In this document: piece after piece, positions 22,379 to 35,500 of the stretch | Numbering within the stretch: the first letter of the stretch is position 1 | Layout: every line of letters starts with the position of its first letter | Source of the DNA: Apostichopus japonicus | Lineage: Eukaryota; Echinodermata; Holothuroidea; Aspidochirotida; Stichopodidae | Reading direction: 5' to 3' | NCBI RefSeq assembly: GCF_037975245.1 | Contig: NC_092577.1 | Span: 35,830,898-35,894,897, forward strand | Length of the DNA: 64,000 nucleotides | The notes under the pieces: generated by a model | The model's input: only the letters and a program-made list of their open reading frames with translations | Told to the model about the DNA's origin: nothing | Databases searched by the model: none | Translations under genes and position numbers: made by a program

Positions 22379-25300
22379 TCGGATCGACGATTGCAACAGG
22401 GAGGAGCTTGGCCGTTGGTCGTTGAAAGCGACTCCCGTGATATGGGATCTTGTGGTCTTGCGCCCCCCCCCCCTCACCCAGAAAATTAAAATGTTAAACA
22501 TTAAATGGTGTACTCTGAGGAGTATTTGGGCAATAAATTAAGTCTACACACAAGGTTCTGCTATATCATAAAGACCTCATTTTAATGTTATATTTGGGGT
22601 TGACACGGGGTATTCACCCCACCCGACTGCTCTTGTGATATTATATTCAAAGAAAATATCACTATCATCAGGAAAACGGCATCTAAAGGGTTTTAGGGCT
22701 GTATTGGCCATGCATGGCAATGTCTTTAGCGTAGGGAACAATTTTATAGCACACTTGTCTATCTGTTTATTCTATTGTGGTGTGATTGTTCATTTTAATT
22801 AATGGAACCACCGCAACATGAATAAGGGCGAGTTCGCAGTTTGGTACAGTCCCAGAAAGCGTTCATTTATTTTACTGTGTGTGAAGTAACAATGTCGATC
22901 CTCGTGTTGGTATTTTGACTAAGAATTTAGATGAGCAATCAGACAGCTGGTCACGTGTGTCTTCCTCTCGACAGTCGATTCGCATGTTATAACATAGAAC
23001 ACGTGACTAATAACTATTTGTGTTTATACGAGGGACTATTTTACTTCCATTTTTTTTTTGCATTTTGTAACATGACCTGAGGCTGGTTATGTTATAGTTT
23101 TCACATGTCACAGTCCAAAAAATAATTAAAAAAGAAGAAAAAACTGGAAGTATTTGATAACAAGTATATGCCAGACGCTCAACGTATACCACCCGCCACC
23201 GCATACCCCCTCCTCCCTCTTAGTCATAGGCATTGGCAGCGGTATAACAAATTATCATTTAAAAAAAGGTAATTATTTATTATAGGTCAAATACCCCGAC
23301 TTATGCAGGTTACATCATGTTGTTTTTACGCTGAATACTGATGTCATTAAAATAATAACATTAATGTTCAGCTATTATCATTGCAAAATTATATGGAAGG
23401 CGATAATTCTATATGAGTCGGTGGTTTATTTGTTAAACTCGTATATAGAGTGGTGAGTGGGTTTATACAAGGACAATAAATCCTCAGGCGTAGGCGGTAA
23501 CGGAAGCGTAAGAGCATTAATATTTTACCACTAAATGTAGTCAACAACTTCACTATGAGCGGTAAAGCAATATTGAAACAGTATGTTGCTTTTAAACATG
23601 GAGGACACATGCCCGATATAAAAAAAAGCAGTTCCTTAGCTTAAAGAATTATACTTTAGACAGATTTTTATCTTAATTTTGATGTTTTAAGACCATCAGT
23701 TGAAACCACCAATACAATAATCATAGGCGCCGATCCAATGGGATACGCGGGCGTTGTGTGGGGTGTAAACCCTTTTGCAACCCCGGGTGTGTATTAGACT
23801 ATTTAGTCCAGTCACTTTAGTTAATGAACGTTAGCTCTTTCGTCATTTCAGAAATACAAACAAGACTGATAACAGCTTTTCTTGACAGTTTAACAAATGT
23901 TTAAATTAATTGTGTACCTGAAGTCATCCTATGAGCAACACGGGGATGGTCTATTCATGCGTCCCAGTTGACAAATTGCGCATCTGAGTAGATATATTGT
24001 AACATCAGATCTTGAAGGCTAAATTATAGAAGTGGAGAGAAAAACTTGCGGAGTGAAACTTTTAAAAATATAAGTATTCAGCAAACATTTGTACTAACAT
24101 ACCCACCCACCACCCCCTTTACCTTCCCACCCCTCACCTACCATCCCGGCAGTACGATGGGCCTTAGTCATTCTACGGAATATATTTTCCGTTTATCTTT
24201 AAGGTAAGAAGACCTTGTATACGGATCCGGAAACGATTGTTTAAACTGGCTACCATGACAACCCGTTTGTATTGTATCCAAGAAAGAAGTTGTCATGGTT
24301 TTAATATGGAGCAGCACGTAGAGGTTAAAGGTCATCTTGGTTTTGAAGAACACAAATCAGAACAATGAATAATCCTGCACCCACCAGGCATTCCTTTACG
24401 ACCCTCATGACGTATTCGAGGTTAATCCGCCTCAAAGGAAATGAAAATAAACAGAAATAGTAGTCATAAGACTCTGAAACAAGACATCTTTAGATTTTTA
24501 ATTTGTCTAGTGAAATATGATTATTAATGTCATTCTGTGTAAATACGTGCGATTTCCCAAAACCACGAATAACTATAGACATCGCTATAAAGTGGGTGCA
24601 GCGATCTGCACTTTGCACAAAGGTGAACCATGACGCCAGCGAAATAGTTACTACACATTGATAACAACTTTCAGCACATGTAGAATGAATCTTATATTTT
24701 TTTGTATTACTGTTTGAAATCCTTGAAGACTTACCGGAAGTCAAGATGGTGAACATTGTACTTTCAAGTTAAGCCAAAGTTAATCAAACGCGTTGAAATT
24801 TAATGTTAACCCCCAACCTGCCATGTATTTCGTCTCCCGAGGTAACTTTGCGCCATGCCGCACTCAATAAATGTAAGGGTATATTTACCTACACATGTAC
24901 CTATTGTTCCATATTGGACCGCACGCTATCGCAGAGCACGACGCATGCAATGAAAGGAGGCACAGACCCGACAACATCACTGTTGGTATTGGTGATGGGA
25001 TGAATGTCATTAACAACCCCCCCTCTCCCTCCCCCTCCCTCTCCTGTTCCTCACCTTATCCTCCACAGCCAGGGGGTACAAACTCAACCATCATTGTTGT
25101 GATAGAGGTATAGGTGACATGAAGCACCATCCCCAAATAGCTAAGTACAATCTTATTCAATTTAAAGGGAGATATCACAGATTTAATGTTCCTTCACACA
25201 CAATCTGAAGACTTGGTCAAGTCTAGAAATGACGTCATCACGCCACACGTGCTTCGATTTATTGTATTCTTATCACTAATGGAGATTGGTTTTGCAAATG

Positions 25301-26417
25301 CTGAATCTGTAATATTGAAGCTGACTACATGATTTAATGATGACATTGATTTCACTGTCAATACTTGAAATATTCTACTTTGAAAATAACAAGAAAAACA
25401 AAGAGAAATTAATAAAGTTTTAGATCTTATACAGTGGCACTATGACATCACAACATTTGCAAATGGGTAACCGCAGACACGCCTTGAAATTACGATATCG
25501 CCCGAACGAAACAAGATGAGTTTGCTGGTTGTGGGTAAGGTTAAGATGATAATATAGGGTTGTTGCACCCATAAAGCGTATTTCAATCTTAATGGGGGAA
25601 AAAAAGGGAGATTATAGGGGCGTACAAGGCTGATACATAGAAAATAAACACAAATATAAACAACAACAAAACTCCGGAAAACTCTTAGAGAGACAATGCT
25701 AATCATGCGATACTGTATATTAGAAGTAATCGCCTCTATAGTTCCCCTTCTGCGCATGTCATCTTGGAACGTTTCCTATCGCCTCATCGTCATGACTATA
25801 GTTTACACGTCATGGCGAACAAGGATATTGCACGGTTTTGTTTCGTGGTTCTTTCTGCTGTATGTAAGTACCCTTACGTTTCCCATCCCCAACTAACCCT
25901 TCCCAACCAACAGTCCCCCCCCCCCCATCCCTCACTCCAGTAAAGAAAGAGAAAATCTCTGTCATTTCATTTACAACAGTATCTCCCCAACAAGATGCAG
26001 GTCACACAAACTATATAGGCCTACTATGAGTATAACAAGGCAGACGTAACACGAACAAAATAAGTCCGCCAGTCTAATAATAGAGTCCATATCCTTCCCG
26101 ATTCAAGGAAAGCGGACGCGTTTTAATTCGTATACTGTGTATGTACGAGCACGTCGATGCTGATGAGGGTTAAAGGTCAGTAGATGGACACACGTGACAT
26201 TACGTGATGTAATTATACCTATTAGATTGAAAATTAACGTTAAAACCTCTACAGCCGCGGATAAAAGACATTTGTTTAATGAGTGCGTAGGTTTTGTTTC
26301 TTATTTTAAAGATAGTAATATTACACATTTTACACATAAAAGTTGTAGCCAACGTCACAGATTTCTGTCACCATGACGACGACGGTATACCGCTTAAACT
26401 TGTGGTTTAAAAGTCGT
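22379..26417. other. Intergenic DNA, no gene seen
   Basis: Mixed AT-rich DNA with poly(C) runs (about 22463 and 25917) and a TGACGTCA at 25230-25237. Near 23730 the words ATAGGCGCCGATCCA resemble one end of a hAT-like element without a partner. Open frames such as 25440-25757 (105 aa, minus) have no recognisable features. Confidence 0.4.
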
Positions 26418-26755
26418 TCCCTCATCGAGTAAACCGGGTCTTATCGGCTACCGTACCTATTTACGTGATGAAATTATCCATATTTAGAAGTTTTCTAAAT
26501 GATAATCTGTTTCATATGCAATTGGGAATGAGGTCATCACTTTTTAATTTCTAATAACTAAAATGTAAATAACTTACTATTAATGTAAACAAGATAATAC
26601 GTGAATTTATACTCAGGTCACGTTTTTTGCAGCAAATATATCAATTTGTGTTATAATCATTATTAATTATTTTTATTCGGAGCTTCTTGGATTATACAAG
26701 TTTCTACAATATTTCAATAACGATCTCCGCTGTGAAATTTCAAGAAATTTCTTTC
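26418..26755. repeat. Dispersed repeat, inverted partner of 13570-14163, with empty MITE site
   Basis: Reverse-complement homologue of the repeat around the second family-1 MITE. The MITE is absent here: GTGATGAAATTATCC runs straight through near 26464-26480. This copy carries somewhat over 100 bp of AT-rich DNA that is missing from the other. Confidence 0.8.
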
Positions 26756-28385
26756 AAATATTATGTCGCCAACTTTTGTAAACAATGAGACGGTGAGATG
26801 GTTGCTATTTTGAACAGCTTAACGGATTTGTTTCTAACTGAATGTCAGACACTGGTCCGGTAATGCTATATTCCTGATATAGGGATTATTATGACAAGTA
26901 CCGGTAACGCATTGTCATTTAAGTTGGAAGGAAGTTATTGTTTGACACTGACTCACTAACAATGACCACAGAATTTTTCATATCCCTATCATTGAGATAG
27001 CAAGTATTCAGGCATTTTGGAGGTAGGCTATGTATATTGGATTACGAAATTTAAATTAAAAAATATGTGAAATTGTTTGTTTTACTTAATAAGTCATATC
27101 ATAGACCGTATGTTGAATGTTGAATAAACTTAGTAAACGAAAGCGCAAATGAAATTTGTTTATCATCTTCTCGTCCTTCAACAGAGCTACACTAATGCAC
27201 TGCATGTAGTCTCTGCACGTGCTGTTTTCTCAACGTGGATGTTATTTACAGAGGGAGGATAACCAGCCGTTTTCAGCGAAGTGAGATCATACCAGAGTAT
27301 ATGGATTCCTGCATGCATGGAAATACACGCCATTGTGTAATCATGACGTCATTACTCACTGGAATGAGTACATCATGTTCGATAAAGAACATATTTGATC
27401 TCGCATTTGATAACCGTGCAGTAGGGGCGTCACATATAACAGAGTGGAGGGGCTGGGGTGGGGGGGGGCAATGATGCCTAGCTTCTAGACATTCCATTCA
27501 TTATGATTAATTCAGACGAGATCTGCAACAAGTCATCCTGATGGTGTCTAGTATTGGGTTACATTTCAAAGTATTTTTATGTTATTGACTTGTTCACGAA
27601 GGAAATCTCATTCCCAACTCCCTTCCCCATCCAATCATCTCGACTACCCGACTTGCATCCAGAGAGAACAACTTACATAAAGTCTAACCTGACAACTCCT
27701 TAAATAGATCTAGGGGGAAAAACAACTGACCATCGACATAAACACAAGTCATAAAGACTCTTATGAGGACACACTTTCGCCCCCCCCCCTCACTTTCTAA
27801 CGTATACAACACAACATTAATGTTCAGCTATATATTCATATCGTAATAAGGAAATTACGATGTTTTTTGATGATTTCTTTTACACGCATGAGGTCTTCGA
27901 TTTGAATAATATATCCACGGTTTGAAAGGATGGACTTTAGGCAGAAAATCAATTCGGAAATATGTTCTTTTAAAAACTACCGTTGTCAGCACATATTATG
28001 TTTCTATATCACTTATAAGTATGTTCAATGACACTTTGGCAACAAGTTAAATGACGACTGGACATATGATACACAGACCAAAAGGTCAGTTCACACCGTT
28101 TTGTCAACCCACACAAAATACAAGTAAAGTAATGGCATGTAAACATGATTACATAGCTAATTTATTGAGTAAATATGTCCCAGAATGCAACGTTTCACGT
28201 CTAATATCTCACTCTATTTCTGGGTAAAGACCCTCAGAATCTCCTGCGTGGAAGTCGGCTTCAACGATCCGGTACAGAACCACCATACCCGGCCTCTTTA
28301 CTAATCCTACCCCCCCCCCTTACCTCCCTCATCGTGAGCTAACGCTGTATAATAACTGCGGAAATGAAAAGAAATTGAATCTATT
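26756..28385. other. Intergenic DNA, no gene seen
   Basis: Contains TGACGTCA at 27344-27351 and poly(G/C) runs near 27455, 27781 and 28311. Opposed open frames at 27235-27497 are unrecognised. Confidence 0.4.
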
Positions 28386-29656
28386 CGGATGTTGTCTGTG
28401 GCGTGCCACAGGGATCAATTCTTGGTTCTCTTCTGATTATTATTGATGTTAACGACCTTCATCGTTCACGTGATCACATCTCAATGATTATTTATGCTGA
28501 CGACAACAAACTGTTCTGCTCTGGGCCTAACCCATTGACTGCAACTGTTGAAGTAGAGTAGCGTAATGTTTGATGTAGCTAACAAACTTTCACAATGTCA
28601 CGAAAGACCTGTTCTATGATGTTCCCTACTCACAACAAGTTACCAAGCTTTAATGTCTTTATATCTACAACAACCATATCAAATTGTCTCATGTTTACAT
28701 TGATTATATAATTTAACTATAGTAGGCAGCACAAAATGGATTACTATATCTGCTGCAAAGGTTTTAAAGGAGTCGGTATTCTCAACCGACTGATATTTCA
28801 CACCCCAAGAAGAATTCTACATTTCAATTATAATATTTACCATTCTTAACTTACTGTAATTCTGCCTGGGCTAACAACTATCCTGCGCGACTGCAGAGAC
28901 TACACGTTCTTTAATAATGGGGCAGTGAGTCACATCACTAAGAGATCCGCTCTCTTTCTCACAGTAATCTTCTTGTCAAACTCAAAACCCTCATTATTTA
29001 TGAAGGTCATAAAACAATGTTGTAATAATGAGGCTCTGCCTAAGGGGTTTCAACCTCATTTTTCTTCCATTCGTTATACCGGCTGTACACACAACACTAG
29101 ATTCAGCAAATTCATTCAGCATTGCTGTAAATCGTTTGCATTCTACTCAGCATTGTCTCTGTTTCAAAGGTCCTAAGATCTGGAACTCTTTGAGTGACAA
29201 TCTCAAGTCTGTATATATCAATACTTACTATAAAACTTGTTACGAAACTCTGTTGTTATGTAAAGTATTCCTAACGTTTCCTGCCTTGTTACCCCGTCTT
29301 ATTTTTCTAATTCACTTTAGCCTAGTGTCGTTATATAGAGGTGTCGATACATAGTGGGGTGGAGTGGGTGGGTGGGTGGGCGAGCAGTGGGAGGTAATTT
29401 GCTTTCTCTGTTTGCAAGTTCTTCCTGTATCCTTGTTATCGTCGGTCTCCGGGAGTCCGGGGACTTCTATTCCACAAGTTTTCTTGTTCAACTTCAGTAC
29501 ACTCCTCACTCATGCACTAATCTTTCCACTGTGTATTATTCTACTCTTTGGTAATTTAATGCCTCTTCTCCTATTATTTAATGTCAGTATTGATTTTCAC
29601 ACCATTATATTTTAACCTTATCTCTGTGTATAATGATCGTTACGATTGATTGATTG
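28386..29656 (+). mobile_element. Decayed CR1/L2-like LINE, 3' part with reverse transcriptase remnant
   Basis: 28386-28560 encodes a reverse-transcriptase piece with CGVPQGSILG (GVPQGS at 28400-28417) followed by NDL and the catalytic-type YADD box (28493-28504). The frame then breaks (stop at 28560). Further downstream frames recall the C-terminal part of CR1-type polyproteins: KTCSMMF near 28605, GVLNRL then PRRILH near 28770-28820, HFSSIRYTGCTHNTRFS near 29060-29110, and FQRSxKIWNSL-like text near 29160-29190. The 3' end is a GATTGATTGATTGA tail at about 29644-29656, as in CR1/L2 elements. Several frameshifts and stops make it a dead copy. Confidence 0.85.
29354..29381 (+). other. Potential G-quadruplex motif
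   Basis: GGG separated by single T bases (GGGTGGGTGGGTGGG), preceded by GGGGTGGAGT. It lies inside the LINE 3' region. Confidence 0.5.
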
Positions 29657-31016
29657 AAAATTATGAAATAAGTATATCTTGAAAGATATTTTCTCTTTTC
29701 TCATGTTTGAGCATGAATGCGGCACCTTTAAGTGACCAAGTAAGAACAATGCCATTGTGGTAACATTTTCTGCGAAAAATATGTGGCGGATGAGATAAGA
29801 ATGGAACAATAAACAATAGCTGTCTTGAGCAGTATAGAACCAGTGTATATTAACACTATACTGTTTATTGCAATAAATGTTATAGGCTTCTCTTTGGTTA
29901 TATACGGTACCAAAAATAACCGAACGCAAAACTTTTGTTCTTTTACAATATCCGAACGTCCCCATACTTATGAAAAGGAGATAAAAAATGCCACCATCCC
30001 CATTTCCGTCACATCCGGGCATCAGACTCATCCAGTCATTCATCCCTTCAAGTTTATGCTGAGTCATTCACTCTCATCGCATAACGAATGACTTCAGGAA
30101 CATCATTTATGTTGCCATGTTCTATATAGACCGTTATGAAACATTGTTATCAGACCAGGTTGTATTTTAATACCATTTTTAATACTTGAGAAATTACCCT
30201 TTAAACATTCGAGGCTCATCAATTAAAGTGGCTGGGATACATAGTCTAATACAGAGGTCATTTAGGTCAGTTCCTCATATGCCAAACAAAACTAAATTGA
30301 ATGACATGAGACTTTTAGGACAGACACTTCAAATAGCATTTTAAAAATGCCTTTTATAATTGAATCAATGACAGACGGTGTTAAATGCCATCCACGGGTG
30401 CTCTGTTGTTTATATGAACTTTAAAACATCAACAAAAAAGAAAGTCCATATATGCTGTTAAGGACTTAAAGGTGGTATCGTGTTTGGTAATAAAGGAATT
30501 AAGGTGGTATCGCGTTTGGTCATTACGTTATGCAAATCCATGCCATTCAAGTGCAGCCTTTTGGGGACAATTTCTATGTTACTACCACTATATACTGTAC
30601 TCTCATAGTATTCTCCAAAGCACTCTTACTGACAGTACGAACAGTTTCTTACCCTTATTAGATAGAAACATGATATTCATACTGTCGGCACGAGTGCTTT
30701 CAAAGCGGCACATGGAAGAATTTTACAGATATTATTGTCTAAACTGGATGTGTGTATCCATCACAAATAAGTTTGTCGGACCATAAAGTAACGTCATTTT
30801 CCTCCTCAGCATTCGTATTGCATCTGTATGTCAACCGTTTTGTAGAGGGACGATCACCTCCTCCTAAACCTGCCCAACCCCAACCCCACGGCCCTTCCTC
30901 TTCCCCTCCCAAACTGTCCCGACCCTTTATATAGTTATAAACTTCATAAATAAAATTGAAACAAAAATACACATCATTTGTTTTAAGTTTCTTGTTTAAA
31001 TGCTGTTTATTTTGGG
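29657..31016. other. Intergenic DNA, no gene supported
   Basis: Holds a 149-aa minus-strand open frame (29618-30067) and a 104-aa plus-strand frame (30472-30786). Neither has a recognisable motif or splice context. A 33-bp-period duplication (AAGGTGGTATCG.GTTTGGT) lies at about 30468-30520. 30200-30440 resembles 16880-17100 in patches, and 30600-30760 resembles 36870-37040. Confidence 0.4.
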
Positions 31017-31077
31017 ATAATAATAATAATAATCATACTAATAATACTACTACTACTACTAATAATAATAATAAATT
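31017..31077. repeat. (TAA/ACT)n microsatellite
   Basis: Runs of AAT/TAA with an ACT trinucleotide block in the middle. Confidence 0.9.
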
Positions 31078-31882
31078 GTAGCATAATCCGTTCATTCAAC
31101 ATACAGGTATCTATTTAAACCTATATAGTTGTGTATGATGTAAGTTATTCTATTGACCGCCTTTGGAATATGTTTATTTCTCAGTTCCACTAACAACGCA
31201 TCTAATATTACCACCGACGTTTCCTATTTTCGAAGTTGTTTATACTTGTACCATTTATGGGACAAACTAACTATTGACGCAAACCTCATTATCAGATCCT
31301 ATATCCTCTCTTACAATGTCACTATAATGTTGTCGTTCTGCATTATCCCACACGAAAATATCCCTTATATGGTGATGCGAACTAAGACATAGATAATAAT
31401 CTCTTATCGGCTGTTAAATGAGTTTCGGATATTTAAAATTGGATGTTTCTTTACCGGTGGTAAGTTCTTGTACAGGGTTTTAGTCAATAGGAAATATTAT
31501 TGACAATTTAACATCCTATTTCCTACATTAATAAGCCTATTGTCAAGAGTGTTGATATAAATAATCACCATTATAGTTTATTTAGTATTGCAATGCGTGG
31601 CGAAAAGGCAAGAGGTAAAAATAAATGGCGAGAAGAAACCACAAGGGGCACTATTTCTATGAACTCCGCGAAACTGTGTTATATATTTATCCTTGGAGTC
31701 TTTCATCAACTTCAAACAGCTGTGATTGGTCGAAAGGGGTGATCGTGCCTGTTCAAGTTCAACCAATAGGCGTGGGAAGCTGTAACATAACTACACTTCT
31801 TAGCAACCACGGATCGTCACAGAAGATACCAAGAGGCCAACTCACTAGAAACATCCATCGGGTGTAATATTTCGACAACGTC

Positions 31883-31921
31883 GTTTCTAGGTAATTTACG
31901 GAGACGATATTACCTAGAAAC
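31883..31921. promoter_or_regulatory. Perfect 13-bp inverted repeat (hairpin) upstream of the receptor's putative first exon
   Basis: GTTTCTAGGTAAT (31883-31895) and ATTACCTAGAAAC (31909-31921) are exact reverse complements around a 13-nt spacer. They lie about 500 bp upstream of the ATG at 32419. CCAAT-type motifs (ATTGG near 31724, CCAAT near 31763) lie further upstream. A promoter role is inference. Confidence 0.4.
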
Positions 31922-32418
31922 TTTACAGTACATCAAGATTTATTGTGTTACAAATCACATATATGGACATGAAAGAACAGATAATCTCACATACATTTTT
32001 CCTTTCATGAATAGGGCTGACGTGTTTTACACACGCATATCAACTTTCTTCTCCGACGCTATCCTGTCATAACAGAATCTGTTTTGCAACAACAGGAAGT
32101 GTTGTAAAATCTGTCTGTTCACCTCATTCTTAAAAGGGATTCTAAACAATTTGAAAAATAGACCCAAAGAGAAAAAAGATCGAACAGCTTTTTGGATTTG
32201 AATCACTTTTCAGATCGGTAACCAGTTGAGTGCATTAAGTTTACTCTTTCGTGTGACAAGAATCAGAAGGATTTGTGCAGAGAAAGGATTTTGACTCTTC
32301 AAATCAGAGGGAATTGTAACTATCGTCTGCTAGCGTTTGATTGGTGCAAATGGTTTATCGGTAGTTGACGGTCCATATGAAGTTATTTCCTTTTAGCTGT
32401 TTAACTACAAATCGAGCC

Positions 32419-32506
32419 ATGAGATCCTCAGAAATAACTACAGTTTTACTCTTCATTCTGGTGATTTATTTTCAGAAGAGAGGAGGATTTGCACAGACTA
32501 CATCTA
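32419..32506 (+). CDS. Putative first coding exon (signal peptide) of the SMB-domain GPCR
   Basis: An ATG opens 29 codons plus one base: MRSSEITTVLLFILVIYF, then QKRGGFAQTTS. This is a basic/polar start, a strong hydrophobic core and a plausible cleavage site after GGFA. It is followed directly by a consensus donor (CTA|GTAAGT at 32507). The exon ends in phase 1, exactly what the acceptor at 52324-52325 requires (A|AT gives Asn, then AVLTSTLQ). No other exon with this phase and a signal peptide was noticed in between. The 19.8-kb gap means extra exons, or assignment to another gene, remain possible. Confidence 0.6.
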
Positions 32507-35500
32507 GTAAGTATATTTGTTAACTCATAAATGAAACTCATTTGAAACTGTCGTGTAGCGTACAACGTGCAATCATATCGTATATATTATTTACTATAGC
32601 TGTATGAGTGTGTTGATATCTCGCTCTCCGTATTTGATCGTGGGAACGATTCGAACACTGAAGTTGGGTCGATCAACACTTAACGAAAGACATTGTTTAA
32701 ATCGTTGAATTATGGGATGTTTGCTTGGGCCTAACTACATATACCCTCCCAAGTTACGAGAGAGAGAGAGAGCAGCGACTATATGTCAGGACTACTAAGC
32801 GGGGTGCGTGTTGTACACTGGGGAGGAAGGGGATGGTGGGCGGGGACACCGACACTTGAATAATAATAAAGACAAAGTTGTAGAAAAGTAATCCAAATGA
32901 TTATTTCCTGTCCTCTATTTCCATCTTCTCCTTGAATAAGTGTAAGTTGCTATAGTACTAATAAGAACATAACTCGCCGTGGGTTGTGTGATTTCAATTA
33001 AGACGTTGGTAAAGGTAATATTTCGTCACTTTCTTGCCCATCTCTTCCCTTCCACTTCTCCTGTTCATTTCCTCTTACCCCTTTCCGGAGCCTCCTTCCT
33101 TTCCTTGACCTCTCCTTTGCACTATTCTCTCCCTCTTCTATGCGCCCACATTTTCCTTTCGATGTCCCTCCTACCCTCCTTTCCCCCGTCATCTTCTTTT
33201 CATTCCTGCGATCGTCTTGTCCTCACCTTTACATGTTCCCCTCCACCTCCACGTTCTCCATCACCTCACACCTCACATCCTCATGATCCCCCAGCTCCCC
33301 AGTCCCCTCCCTTTATCCCCATCTCCCCTCTCCTTCTCACCCTCTCTTCTTCTCAATCACGTGTGTGAATGTAGCTACTGACTATAAAAATTTATGGTCA
33401 TGCCTGACAAGATAACACTATTGTCATAATTGGTAGCTTATTCATTCTGCTCAAAATTGGATGATTACTTTACCATGGTATAAATGTATGGCTATAACTA
33501 TTCGAATCCTAATGACTTACCCATATGCCTATAATGCATTGGTATACATTCCAGCACCATTCATTGCTACGAAGTGAGTATGTGTTCGGTTTTTTTCTTT
33601 TCTATAACACGTGGCAGTGTGGCTGAAAGTTAGTACAGGTACTAGCATCTTCCCCATTGTCAAATGTACTTGACGTTGCAGTACATGCTTCGCTGAAACA
33701 AAGTTATGGCTCTTAAACTGATGAACGAAAATGTCGAAGTGTGTTTGGGTGGGGGGTAGGGAAGGTACAGAAGGAGAGACGGAAATACAAGAGAATAAAA
33801 ATTGGAAAAGGAAATCTCATTAGGTCATACTTTTTCTTCTTTTAAGCGGCAGACTATTGGTTGGGTTGCCAATACACTGTACACTGTACATGCCACCCCT
33901 CCCTGTCCATCTCCCCTTCACTTCGCTCTCTTCCCTTCTGAACCAAGCTGCCCCCACCCCCACCAATGCACTAACGACACTCGCCAGTTGCCAGATACCT
34001 ACGGCGGATTTAAATCACCAGAAAAATTGTGTGTAAACTTGTTTCTGTTTTTGTTGTAACTGCTCTTAGAACTACAAAATGTCATTGTTCATAAATATTT
34101 TAAAGCGAAGTTGAAAAGTTAAGGGTTGAACGTCTGATGTCATACGAGTCACCGCAGCGCAGCTCAAAAACAATGATAAAATGATATTTAGTTTTACTCA
34201 CTCTCCAGGAATTCGGAGTATCGAATATACTCGTTACAGCATTCACTACACAGTGAGCGAACGCACTTCCAAGGTCAGATACGTGCTGTAAATCACATAT
34301 TATTGTGCACTATAATAGTAACTGAGTATATACGTCCCGTGTTAAAGGTTAGGGCAACAACAATATTACGGAAGTGAGTAACAAAGTTATTATTCAGGTT
34401 TATGGTCGGTTGGGACGACTAGAATTTCAAAGACCTTGATATATGATATTAGCAACTTGGGATATTTTGCCAACAAACGATCAACATGTTTGAGGAAATG
34501 TGAATGCCTTTCAAAGAAATAAAATACCCACACGTATAAGAACATATTAATAACATATATCCATATATGGAGATATAAGACACTCAAATAAGTGTGAAAA
34601 CGTACGGCATGTCTAACTTAGGGCAACAAACCAAGGAGAGGCTATAGATCTAAAAACAAAGATATTGGAAAGTGTACCATATAACGTACGGGTCTAAAAT
34701 TTGAACTACATGCCTAGTATTAAAGCCTTTGTAATATCATGTTTTCACTAACACTTATTGATGTATACAGCTCATATATTTTATTCCAAGTTTTGGAAAT
34801 GAAACATCTCTTTCTTACCTAACCAGACTTTAATTCATCTTATTATTTTATGTATAATATATATATATATATATTTTGGAGGTCCGGGAACGAAGGGGGG
34901 AGGGGGGGGTGGGTGGGGTGGAGGCGGAGCGTCTATCCGAGCACCTCGCCTTCATAGCAGCTGTTACAAATTATCCTTTCATTTGATTCATTTTGGGAGG
35001 TTTGCTTAGCTGTTTGTCAATGTCTTCTGTATATCTAGACTATCATCAAGTAATATTTCTGTGCATCGATAAATGACAAATACATAATGAACGAAAACAA
35101 TAACATGTTCAGCTCAATTACCGCGATGACGTCATTCACTCTGCTGTTGCCAGGTGCATTAACGAAATACCAGCAAATTTGTAACAAAAAATAATATCTT
35201 TGCCAAACTAATAATTATGATAACTTGGTTTTGACCAAAAGATACAGAGAAAAAATCCAACATTATTGTTGAGTAATCAATAATCCACCACCGGCCTATG
35301 TCTTAATGGGTATTACATCCCAAATGATTTTAATATTTAGTTTTTATTCCGCCCCTCGATAAATATACTACTTTAACATCATCATGATCCATTCTGACCT
35401 GATGTTATTATCCAATGATCAGAGAACGGGAAAACCTGTCATCTAACGTAGAAGAAGAAGAACAACAAAGTGATTAATATAGGATGAAAAATCGCTCGTT

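Noticed and set aside
24250-24300. A second RFX X-box pair (TACCATGACAAC and GTTGTCATGG)
   Set aside because: Both are imperfect half-palindromes, too weak to list as regulatory sites.
29618-30067. 149-aa minus-strand open frame
   Set aside because: AT-rich composition, no family motif, no splice or repeat support. It partly overlaps the LINE tail.
32979-33368. 129-aa S/P-rich frame
   Set aside because: Low-complexity translation of a CT-rich tract.
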